Assembly (NCBI GenBank): GCA_002254285.1
Contig: NIUZ01000031.1
Location: 1 to 21,180 of the forward strand
Length of the DNA: 21,180 nt
From: Bacteroidetes bacterium 4572_112
GTDB lineage: Bacteria; Bacteroidota; Bacteroidia; Bacteroidales; UBA1556
Direction: 5' to 3'
Shown here: piece by piece, positions 14,121-21,180 of the stretch
How the letters are laid out: each line of letters opens with the position of its first letter
Numbering within the stretch: position 1 is the stretch's first letter
Made by a program: the position numbers and the translations under genes
The notes under the pieces: model-generated
The model's input: only the letters and a program-made list of their open reading frames with translations
Told to the model about the DNA's origin: nothing
Database searches by the model: none

Positions 14121-15629
14121 ATGAAAGGGGTAATTATCATATTTGCTGTGCTAGTAAGTTTTGCTCTATTTGGGCAGAATAATACTGCTGTAAAATCAGA
14201 TTCTGTAAAGCTATTTAAGAAACGTGTATTGGAAAATGCTGAGATTGACATTCTAGCAAGTTTTTACAAACAGCAGGGGAAAAATGCTGCCGTTACTGGT
14301 GGTATTGGCTCCGAAGAGTTAACTAATTTGGCATCGAGTATAAATGTGGCTATTCCCATAGGTGATGATGGCGTGCTTACTATTGATGCCACAATTTCGG
14401 CATATAGCTCAGCTTCATCGAGTAATTTAAATCCATTTAAACAAAAAAGTACTGATGGTGACGACGATGATGACGATGATGACGATGATGATGACAAAAG
14501 GTTGGCCTCGGGAGCATCAAGTGGTGGTTCGCCTGGCGATAAACATAAGGTAACAGCTAATTCTCCTTGGATTGCATCTTCTTCTGATGCCAAAGAAGAT
14601 ACTTGGTATGGTGTAAATATTGGCTATAGCCATTCGTCTGACGATAGAAATACTATAATATCTACAAACTTTAGTGTTGCTACCGAATATGATTATAATT
14701 CATTGGGAGGTTCGGTTGGTATTATAAAATTATTTAATAAAAAGAATACTGAAATTTCGTTTGGTGTGGATGTGTTTTTTGATAAATGGTTGCCACAATA
14801 TCCTGCAGAAATAAATCATTATAGGGATGCTGAAGGTGATTTGGAAAGTGGCTTTTTTAAGGAAACTGATATTTTGGATAAAAATGGAAATCCTATTGAT
14901 AAAACGGGCACAATAGTTTGGCAACCTAATACTGATGGTATTGATGAGGATAGTAGAAATACATTTGCTCTATCAATGAGTTTGTCACAAATACTAGGTA
15001 GAAGAACGCAGGTGGCAGTGTTTTTTGACCCCACTTTGCAAAAAGGTTGGTTAGCAAATCCTATGCAGCGGGTTTATTTCTCTGATGTGGATAATTACTA
15101 TATCGGGAACCCATCTAGTGTTTATTATTATGACCATCCTAGCAATACCGATGTGTTTCAGCTTGCCGACGATATTGAACGTTTGCCAGCTACAAGGCTT
15201 AAATTTCCTATTGCAGTACGCATGAGCCATTATATTAATGAGTTTATGATACTGAAATTATATTACCGCTATTATTTTGATGATTGGGGAGTTAAGTCCA
15301 ATACTATAAATGTAGAATTGCCAATTAAAGTTGGCGATAATTTCACTTTATATCCCAATTATAGATTCTATAATCAGTCGGCAGCAAAGTATTTTAATGC
15401 TTATGATGAGGCCTTATCTTCTTCAGAATTTTATACTTCAGATTATGATCTGGCGAAATTTATTAGCAATCAATATGGACTAGGAATTAAATATACAGAT
15501 AGGCTAACTAAGCTTCATTTGTGGAAGGTAGCCTTTAAAAGTATAAGCCTAAATTATAATTATTATAGGCGTAATATAGCTTTCGATGCTCATATTGTTA
15601 GCCTAAATATTAAGTTTATTATCAATTAG
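14121..15629 (+). CDS. Outer-membrane beta-barrel protein, DUF3570-like
   Basis: I chose the ATG at 14121, not 14067, because it gives a normal signal peptide (MKGVIIIFAVLVSFALFGQ) and starts 4 bp after the lipoprotein stop; the earlier ATG overlaps that gene and adds a non-signal extension. The 502-residue protein then shows alternating amphipathic strands with many Tyr/Phe/Asn, and ends AHIVSLNIKFIIN, a typical outer-membrane C-terminal strand. SPWIASSSDAKEDTWYGVNI (about 152-171), followed by GYSHSSDDRN, resembles DUF3570 proteins. Twelve consecutive Asp (114-125) sit in a Ser/Gly-rich region that includes LASGASSGGS (128-137). Role unknown; the association with ApbE, thioredoxin and the Cys-tailed lipoprotein suggests an envelope redox or assembly function (inference). 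Confidence 0.88.
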   Translation: MKGVIIIFAVLVSFALFGQNNTAVKSDSVKLFKKRVLENAEIDILASFYKQQGKNAAVTGGIGSEELTNLASSINVAIPIGDDGVLTIDATISAYSSASSSNLNPFKQKSTDGDDDDDDDDDDDDKRLASGASSGGSPGDKHKVTANSPWIASSSDAKEDTWYGVNIGYSHSSDDRNTIISTNFSVATEYDYNSLGGSVGIIKLFNKKNTEISFGVDVFFDKWLPQYPAEINHYRDAEGDLESGFFKETDILDKNGNPIDKTGTIVWQPNTDGIDEDSRNTFALSMSLSQILGRRTQVAVFFDPTLQKGWLANPMQRVYFSDVDNYYIGNPSSVYYYDHPSNTDVFQLADDIERLPATRLKFPIAVRMSHYINEFMILKLYYRYYFDDWGVKSNTINVELPIKVGDNFTLYPNYRFYNQSAAKYFNAYDEALSSSEFYTSDYDLAKFISNQYGLGIKYTDRLTKLHLWKVAFKSISLNYNYYRRNIAFDAHIVSLNIKFIIN

Positions 15630-15636
15630 TGTATAA

Positions 15637-15671
15637 ATAGTTCAAAGTGCCATAGCAACACCTTGAACTAT
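15637..15671. terminator. Bidirectional terminator between the DUF3570 gene and metH
   Basis: ATAGTTCAA (15637-15645) pairs with TTGAACTAT (15663-15671), extended inward past one mismatch by GTG/CAC, in the 54-bp gap between convergent genes. T-rich DNA follows on the plus strand (ATATTTTATT); the minus-strand flank is TTTATAC. Confidence 0.75.
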
Positions 15672-15683
15672 ATATTTTATTGA

Positions 15684-18600
15684 TTAATCTAACCATTTAT
15701 CAAACTCCTCAGTACTCCAATCTTTACTTTTGCAATAGACTTTTTTCTGGTCGGCTTGCACTTTGCCTAGCATAAAATATTTGGCCTTGGGATTAGCAAA
15801 ATATAGTCCCGAAACACTAGCTGCAGGATTCATAGCTCGGCTAGATGTAAGTTCTACTCCAGTTTTATTAGTCGCGCCCAAAAGCTTAAATAAAATATCT
15901 TTCTCGCTATGGTCGGGGCAAGCAGGGAAGCCAATTGCTGGACGAATACCTCTATATTTTTCTTTTATCAAGTCTTGGTTGTTCAAATTCTCGTCCGAAG
16001 CATAGGCCCATATCTCTTTTCGTACTTTCTGATGTAATAGTTCGGCAAAGGCCTCTGCCAAACGATCCGAAAGTGTTTTAAGCATTATGGCAGAATAATC
16101 ATCGCTATTATTTTCAAACTTATTAATATGTTTCTCTATACCAACTCCTGTAGTTGCCACAAAGCCACCAATATAATCGCCTTTGCCACTATGTTTTGGG
16201 GCAATATAATCTGATAAACTTAGATTGTTGCCCGAATCAGTTTTTGCCTGCTGCTGACGTAGAAAATGATAGCTATCCAGTAGCTCTGTTCTGCTTTCGT
16301 TAGTATAAACTTCTACATTTTCATTTACAGCATTGGCCGGAAAAATGCCTATTACGGCATTAGCTTTTACCATTTTATTGGAAATAATTTCGGCCAACAT
16401 TTTTTTGCCATCTTCATATAGTTTACTAGCCTCTTCACCTTTTGTAGGATGCGAAAGTATAGCAGGAAAGCGTCCTTTAAGTCCCCAATTTAGGAAAAAG
16501 AATGTCCAATCTAAATAATTCGATATTTCGGAAATAGGGTAGTCAATAAATTCTTTTATTCCCGTAAAATTTGGCTTTGGAATATCTTCCGTTTGCCAAT
16601 CAATATTAAATGCATTCTCACGAGCCTTGTCCAATGATATATATTCAATATTCTTTTCATAATGCTCTTTTCGTAATGCTTCTTGTTCAAGTTTCAGCTG
16701 CTCAAAATACGCCTCGTAATTATTTTTCAATTGGTTTACTAATTTTACGCTTTCCGAAGCATCCTTAATATATACCACTGGGAAATCATATTTTGGGGCA
16801 ATTTTCACTGCCGTATGAATTTTAGACGTTGTAGCGCCACTAATCAATAATGGAATAGTAAAGCCTTGCTTTTGTATCTGATTGGCAATATTTACCATCT
16901 CTTTTAGCGAAGGCGTTATCAATCCGCTCAGGCCAATATAATCAGCATTTATTTCTTTGGCTTTGGCAATTATACGCTCGGTTTCTACCATCACTCCCAA
17001 ATCCACAATTTCGTAATTATTGCACGAAAGTACCACCGAAGCAATGTTTTTGCCAATATCGTGCACATCACCTTTTACAGTTGCCATTACAATAGTTCCA
17101 TTATTTGTGCTTGTGCCAACCTGCTTTTCGGCTTCTACATAAGGCATAAGAATTGCCACTGCTTTTTTCATCACACGAGCAGTCTTTACTACTTGAGGCA
17201 AAAACATTTTTCCTTCACCAAATAATTCGCCCACAATATTCATCCCGTCCATTAGCGGACCTTCAATAATATCTAGTGAGAAATTATATTTGCCTCTTGC
17301 CTCTGTTAAATCGGGCTCTAAATATTCAGTAACACCTCTCTTAAGGCTATAAATTAGGCGTTCTTCCAAATCACCATTGCGCCATTCCTGTACTTTCTCT
17401 TCTTGCTTGCCATCAGATTGCACATTTTCTGCAAAAACGATTAGCTCGTCAGCAGCTTTATCATCTTTATTGAATATTACACGCTCACACAAATCCTTAA
17501 GCTCAGGCTGTATATCGTCATAAACTTGTAGCATTCCTGCATTTACAATTCCCATATCAAGGCCAGCTTTTACAGCATAGTATAAAAATACAGAATGCAT
17601 AGCCTCTCTAACGGTATTATTGCCTCTAAATGAGAATGATAAGTTGCTAATGCCGCCAGAAGTTTTTGCTTTTGGTAGATTATTTTTTATCCATTCCACC
17701 GATTTAATAAAATCAATAGCATAGTTATTATGCTCTGACATTCCTGTGGCAATAGTCAGTATATTTACATCGAAAATAATATCCGCAGGATTAAATTTCA
17801 CTTCATCTACAAGGATATTATAAGCAAGTTCTGCAATACGTATTTTATCTTCGTATGTAACGGCTTGTCCTTTTTCGTCAAAAGCCATAATTACCACCGC
17901 AGCACCATAATTCTTAATTTTGGTAGCATGCTCAACGAATGCTTTTTTGCCTTCTTTTAGCGAAATAGAGTTTACAATTGCCTTACCTTGAATACATTTT
18001 AGCCCAGCTTCAATTACTCTAAAATCGGAGCTGTCAATCATAATAGGTACCTTGGCAATATCGGGTTCCGAAGCCAAAAGGTTTAAGAAAACAAACATTT
18101 CTTTCTCTGCATCGAGCATGGCATCGTCCAAATTTATGTCTATAATTTGTGCGCCATTTTCCACCTGCTGACGTGCAATAGAAAGTGCTTCTTCATATTT
18201 TTTTTCACGAATAAGTCGCGCAAATTTTCTTGAACCAGCAACATTTGTACGTTCGCCAATATTTATAAAATTATTAGCATCATTAATTTTCAGAATCTCT
18301 AAACCAGAAAGAACGGTCTCTTTTTCTATTTGTGGAGCCGTGCGCGCATTATGCCTCGCTGCAATCTCAACAAATTTCTTAATATGCTCAGGCGAAGTTC
18401 CGCAGCAACCACCAATTATATTTACCGATTCGTCAGAAACAATATGCTCCATTTTCTCAGCCATTACTAATGGTGTTTCATCATATTCGCCAAATTCATT
18501 TGGTAAACCAGCATTTGGATAAGCCGAAATATTGAAGTTAGATTTTTCCGATAATTCTTTCAAATATGGCTGCATTTGCTCTGCTCCCAAGGCACAGTTG

Positions 18601-19319
18601 AAACCTATACTCAGCAAGTCCACATGCGAAAGTGAAGACAGAAAAGCTTCAGCAGTTTGTCCGCTAAGTGTTCGTCCGGAGTTGTCGGTGATAGTTCCAG
18701 AAACCATTACTGGCACTTTTTTAGCAAGTTTTATCATGGCATCATTTGCGGCCAATAAAGCAGCTTTGGCATTTAGAGTGTCGAATACAGTTTCTATCAA
18801 AAGTACATCCACACCGCCTTCTATTAGAGCTACAATTTGCTCGTAGTATGACTTATGAAAATCGTCGTAAGATTTTGCTCTAAATCCAGGGTTATTTACA
18901 TCTGGCGACATGGATGCCGAGCGGTTTGTTGGGCCAATAGAACCCGCTACAAAACGAGGTCTGTCAGGGTTTTCTTCCGTAAATTCATCAGCAATTTTAC
19001 GAGCAATCTGTGCTGATTGATAGTTGAGGTCGTAAACAGAAGATTCGAGGCTATAATCCTCCATAGAAATGGAGTTGGAAGAGAAAGTGTTGGTTTCAAT
19101 AATGTCGGCACCAGCTTCCAAATATTTTTTGTGAATCTCGCGAATAATATGTGGTTGTGTAATGGATAATATATCGTTATTCCCTATTTGGTCAATTTTT
19201 GTATCTTTAAATCGCTCACCTCTAAAATCGTCTTCCGATAAGTCGTAATCCTGTATCATTGTGCCCATTGCACCATCCAATACAAGTATTCTGGTTTTAA
19301 GTATATCTTTTATGTTCAT
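15684..19319 (-). CDS. metH: Cobalamin-dependent methionine synthase
   Basis: MetH transfers the methyl group of 5-methyl-tetrahydrofolate to homocysteine through cobalamin. At 1211 residues it is full length. Domains in order: homocysteine-binding barrel with zinc ligands Cys242 (GFNCALG) and Cys305/Cys306 (GGCCGTSPEH); pterin-binding barrel from about 350 (INIGERTNVAGSRKFARLI); cobalamin cap and Rossmann domain with the axial histidine His753 in DVHDIGKN; and a C-terminal AdoMet-dependent reactivation domain (about 890-1211; RPAIGFPACPDHSEK, then GLYFANPKAKYFMLGKV). It is the last gene of the metF-S23-metH run and probably shares the upstream SAM riboswitch. It also implies a need for B12, by synthesis or uptake. 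Confidence 0.98.
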   Translation of the reverse strand: MNIKDILKTRILVLDGAMGTMIQDYDLSEDDFRGERFKDTKIDQIGNNDILSITQPHIIREIHKKYLEAGADIIETNTFSSNSISMEDYSLESSVYDLNYQSAQIARKIADEFTEENPDRPRFVAGSIGPTNRSASMSPDVNNPGFRAKSYDDFHKSYYEQIVALIEGGVDVLLIETVFDTLNAKAALLAANDAMIKLAKKVPVMVSGTITDNSGRTLSGQTAEAFLSSLSHVDLLSIGFNCALGAEQMQPYLKELSEKSNFNISAYPNAGLPNEFGEYDETPLVMAEKMEHIVSDESVNIIGGCCGTSPEHIKKFVEIAARHNARTAPQIEKETVLSGLEILKINDANNFINIGERTNVAGSRKFARLIREKKYEEALSIARQQVENGAQIIDINLDDAMLDAEKEMFVFLNLLASEPDIAKVPIMIDSSDFRVIEAGLKCIQGKAIVNSISLKEGKKAFVEHATKIKNYGAAVVIMAFDEKGQAVTYEDKIRIAELAYNILVDEVKFNPADIIFDVNILTIATGMSEHNNYAIDFIKSVEWIKNNLPKAKTSGGISNLSFSFRGNNTVREAMHSVFLYYAVKAGLDMGIVNAGMLQVYDDIQPELKDLCERVIFNKDDKAADELIVFAENVQSDGKQEEKVQEWRNGDLEERLIYSLKRGVTEYLEPDLTEARGKYNFSLDIIEGPLMDGMNIVGELFGEGKMFLPQVVKTARVMKKAVAILMPYVEAEKQVGTSTNNGTIVMATVKGDVHDIGKNIASVVLSCNNYEIVDLGVMVETERIIAKAKEINADYIGLSGLITPSLKEMVNIANQIQKQGFTIPLLISGATTSKIHTAVKIAPKYDFPVVYIKDASESVKLVNQLKNNYEAYFEQLKLEQEALRKEHYEKNIEYISLDKARENAFNIDWQTEDIPKPNFTGIKEFIDYPISEISNYLDWTFFFLNWGLKGRFPAILSHPTKGEEASKLYEDGKKMLAEIISNKMVKANAVIGIFPANAVNENVEVYTNESRTELLDSYHFLRQQQAKTDSGNNLSLSDYIAPKHSGKGDYIGGFVATTGVGIEKHINKFENNSDDYSAIMLKTLSDRLAEAFAELLHQKVRKEIWAYASDENLNNQDLIKEKYRGIRPAIGFPACPDHSEKDILFKLLGATNKTGVELTSSRAMNPAASVSGLYFANPKAKYFMLGKVQADQKKVYCKSKDWSTEEFDKWLD

Positions 19320-19327
19320 ATTTATTC

Positions 19328-19766
19328 AAATTAGTAAATGTGCAAATGTGTAAATGTACAAAAACGTGAAATTGTAAATTATTGCTTCTTTTTTGATGTT
19401 GAAATAATTTTGCCAATTACTCTTTTTAGCTCAATTATTTTTGGAATTAAATAATCTGTATCAGGACAGTTTTCAGAATATTTGCAAAGTAATAACCAAT
19501 ATTCTGTTTCATCAATTTCCTTTGATGCTATTTTTAATTTATGAATAAAATCAGCTTTACTCTCAGCCTGTTGACTCTCCCGAATGTTTGCTCCTATAGA
19601 AGTGCCTGATCGTAAAATCTGTTTGCCAATAACGTATTTTCTTTGTTTATCTAATTCTTCTGATAGTTTTATTATCTCTAAAGCAAAGCTAAAAGATAAG
19701 TCAACTATTGCATTACCTGTATTTATCATAATTTTATTGATTAAAGAATCGTTAATTTACTAATTT
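19328..19766. repeat. Short inverted repeats flanking the S23-type gene
   Basis: AAATTAGTAAAT (19328-19339) and its exact reverse complement ATTTACTAATTT (19755-19766) bracket the four-helix-bundle gene. Related AAATGTG-type units lie just inside the left copy (about 19336-19356) and CACATT-type units just outside the right copy (about 19768-19790), in opposite orientation. The arrangement suggests the boundaries of an inserted unit. Confidence 0.6.
19379..19729 (-). CDS. Four-helix-bundle protein, S23 / 23S rRNA intervening-sequence type
   Basis: This 116-residue all-helical protein has the family landmarks: an N-terminal FALEIIKLSEEL helix, then QILRSGTSIGANIRESQQAE (about 57-76), then FIHKLKIASKEIDETEYWLL (about 81-100). 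It is of the four-helix-bundle/S23 family, named after ORFs in intervening sequences of 23S rRNA genes, but it is widespread as solo genes in Bacteroidota, often beside short repeats. No enzymatic residues are evident; pentamer formation and nucleic-acid binding have been proposed for relatives. It lies between metF and metH on the same strand, has no obvious role in methionine synthesis, and is bracketed by inverted repeats, so I read it as an inserted cassette carried in the operon. Confidence 0.93.
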   Translation of the reverse strand: MINTGNAIVDLSFSFALEIIKLSEELDKQRKYVIGKQILRSGTSIGANIRESQQAESKADFIHKLKIASKEIDETEYWLLLCKYSENCPDTDYLIPKIIELKRVIGKIISTSKKKQ

Positions 19767-19792
19767 CCACATTATTAAATTTCCACATTTAG

Positions 19793-20749
19793 TTAAAAAA
19801 CTGCCTTCGCAATTTTATATACATTATCGGGTTTTCCCATTGTGTAATAGTGAATTACAGGTACATTGTTCTTAATTAAGTCTTTGCTTTGTGCAATAGC
19901 CCATTCTATTCCTAGCTGTCTAACGTGACTATTATCTTTGCACTTAATAAGCTCTTTTACCAATGCTTCGGGTAGGTCAATATTGAAAGTTTTTGGTAGC
20001 GAATTCAAATGATTTTGAACAGAAATAGGTTTGATTCCTGGAATGATTGGTACAGTTATTCCTTCTTTACGGCAGGCATTCACAAAATTATAATATTTCT
20101 GATTGTCGAAAAACATTTGAGTAACAATAAACTCTGCGCCAGCTTCAACCTTCTTTTTAAGAAAGTGGAGGTCGCTTAAATCATTTGGCGATTCAATATG
20201 CTTTTCGGGATATCCTGCCACACCAATTGTGAAATCTGTAGGAGATGAATTCTCCAACTCTTCGTCCAAATATATTCCATTATTTAAATCAGAAACCTGA
20301 TTTATCAAACCTAAAGCATTATGATGTCCGTTTTTTTCTGGGACAAATCGGTTTGTAGAATGCTCAGGGTCTCCACGTAGTAGCAGTATATTCTCTATAC
20401 CAAGAAAGCTTAAATCAATAAGTGCATTCTCGGTTTCTTCTTTGCTAAAACCGCCACAAATAAGATGTGGTACTACATTAATATCTCTATATTTATATTT
20501 TATTGCTGCAGCAATAGCCACAGTGCCAGGTCTTTTACGGATAGTCTTTTTCTCCAGTAGCCCATCGGTTCTCTTTTTATAAACCACTTCCTCGCGGTGG
20601 TATGTAATATTTATATACGGAGGCTTAAACTCCATTAGTGGGTCAATGGTGTCGTAAATTTCTTTTATACTGCGACCTTTTAGTGGTGGTAGCAATTCGA
20701 AACTAAATAGTGATTTCTTATTCTGCTTTAATGTTTCTGGTATTTTCAT
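19793..20749 (-). CDS. metF: Methylenetetrahydrofolate reductase
   Basis: MetF is the flavin (FAD) TIM-barrel enzyme that reduces 5,10-methylene-THF to 5-methyl-THF, the methyl donor for MetH. The 318-residue protein shows FSFELLPPLKGRSI near the N-terminus (Glu18, the catalytic-type Glu), PHLICGGFSKEETENAL, LLLRGDP (Asp127, folate-binding type) and FIVTQMFFDN and PIIPGIKP further on. An insertion rich in Lys/Arg (KKTIRKRPGTVAIAAAIKYKY, about 67-87) is usual in this phylum. The start MKIPETLKQNKKSLFSFELL is the natural one. A SAM-I riboswitch about 190 bp upstream indicates repression when AdoMet is abundant. It is the first gene of the metF-S23-metH unit. Confidence 0.97.
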   Translation of the reverse strand: MKIPETLKQNKKSLFSFELLPPLKGRSIKEIYDTIDPLMEFKPPYINITYHREEVVYKKRTDGLLEKKTIRKRPGTVAIAAAIKYKYRDINVVPHLICGGFSKEETENALIDLSFLGIENILLLRGDPEHSTNRFVPEKNGHHNALGLINQVSDLNNGIYLDEELENSSPTDFTIGVAGYPEKHIESPNDLSDLHFLKKKVEAGAEFIVTQMFFDNQKYYNFVNACRKEGITVPIIPGIKPISVQNHLNSLPKTFNIDLPEALVKELIKCKDNSHVRQLGIEWAIAQSKDLIKNNVPVIHYYTMGKPDNVYKIAKAVF

Positions 20750-20935
20750 CTACTAGGATTTTAATTATACGGGATATTATTTGCTTATTATGCTTTCATT
20801 AATTGTTATTAACCGAATGGCTGATAACTTTAAAGCATTCGCATATAGCAATAATCGACGTTTGTAATAAAAGTTGGAATAGGTTCCTTCGCTATTGATA
20901 ATTTTGGTAATAATTTCATTTTATAAATATTAAAA
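20750..20935 (-). other. metF leader between the riboswitch and the start codon
   Basis: This 186-nt stretch separates the aptamer from metF. I see no U-run terminator hairpin, so the expression platform is not evident. On the minus strand it contains a 29-codon reading (start 20919, stop 20830) ending CYMRML, with two Met codons near its end. It has no homology I recognise, no Shine-Dalgarno, and may be chance. Confidence 0.4.
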
Positions 20936-21036
20936 TTATAAGTCCCGTTTGTTTTAGCGGGCAGGTATTGGCACCTTACCATACTTGGCGGTTGCCGGAC
21001 TGTCATTGAGCCTGTTCTCTCAAGTCCTCTTTATAA
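20936..21036 (-). ncRNA. SAM-I riboswitch (S-box leader)
   Basis: On the minus strand the conserved S-box core is present: GAGAGAACAGGCTCAATGAC, then AGTCCGGCAACC, a short P3, then AAGGTGCCAATACCTGCC, matching the family patterns UGA...CGGCAACC and AAGGUGCYAAUNCC. P1 can form between TTATAA (21036-21031) and TTATAA (20941-20936), P2 between GGACT (21027-21023) and AGTCC (21001-20997), and P4 between CCCG and CGGG before the 3' end. It lies 43 nt downstream of a TATCTTTG promoter and upstream of metF. SAM binding should reduce expression of metF-S23-metH; the mechanism of the expression platform is not visible. Confidence 0.88.
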
Positions 21037-21078
21037 CCAAATATTTTTCTTGCGAAAGAATATCTGAATTTGAAGCTG

Positions 21079-21086
21079 CAAAGATA
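21079..21086 (-). promoter_or_regulatory. Promoter of the metF-metH unit (-7 box)
   Basis: The minus strand reads TATCTTTG (TAnnTTTG) just upstream of the riboswitch, so transcription would begin about 35 nt before the aptamer. The remaining DNA to the window edge (21087-21180) shows no gene. Confidence 0.65.
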
Positions 21087-21180
21087 GTAATTAAAATAAA
21101 GGATGGTGAAATAAAAAAACTCATAAATAACAATTATCTGAATAATGTTGTTCATTTTTGGTGTTTATTTGTATTATTAC

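Noticed and set aside
14264..14593. Open minus-strand reading opposite the DUF3570 gene with a poly-Ser run
   Set aside because: It is the complement of the Asp-codon repeat and has no start context, promoter or family resemblance; the plus-strand reading has a signal peptide and barrel pattern.
18340..18846. Plus-strand open readings within metH
   Set aside because: They are shadows of the long, well-conserved metH coding strand.

Overview
The window looks like a chromosomal segment of an AT-rich member of the Bacteroidota, probably Bacteroidales/Marinilabiliales-like. The evidence is protein-family flavour (AtpA, HflX, MetF, RocD, GcvP), a secreted protein with a C-terminal type IX secretion sorting domain, promoters of the Bacteroidota TAnnTTTG type, and little Shine-Dalgarno signal. 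Most of it is housekeeping metabolism. No tRNA, rRNA, CRISPR array or intact mobile element was seen.

Layout. Positions 1-1820 hold the 3' end of atpA and then atpG (+), closed by a strong terminator. The atpA-atpG gap contains a 118-nt imperfect hairpin. Positions 1835-1985 are the left tip of an IS66-family element (terminal repeat plus the N-terminus of TnpB). This remnant abuts and truncates the 3' end of an HMG-CoA-lyase-like gene. From about 1956 to 11900 genes run on the minus strand: HMG-CoA lyase-like, hflX, a UPF0104-type membrane protein, a type IX secreted protein, gcvP (glycine cleavage P protein), rocD (ornithine aminotransferase) and a small HEAT-like protein. Most have their own promoter and terminator. 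Two families of short tandem repeats lie between gcvP and rocD.

Positions 12074-15629 (+) carry an ECF sigma factor and then a compact cluster: thioredoxin-like protein, ApbE flavin transferase, a small Cys-tailed lipoprotein (DUF4266-like) and an outer-membrane DUF3570-like protein. The thioredoxin and ApbE genes have been joined by a deletion. The thioredoxin reading stops matching its family near 13104, and ApbE similarity begins abruptly near 13114 in another frame. The thioredoxin C-terminus and the ApbE N-terminus, including its export signal, are missing. This is probably the most informative anomaly in the window, and the cluster itself is the least understood system here.

Positions 15684-21086 (-) are a methionine-synthesis unit, read as promoter, SAM-I riboswitch, metF, a four-helix-bundle (S23-type) gene, then metH. 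MetF makes 5-methyl-THF, which MetH uses to methylate homocysteine with cobalamin. The S23-type gene is flanked by short inverted repeats and looks like a cassette inserted between the two pathway genes. A bidirectional terminator separates metH from the convergent DUF3570 gene.
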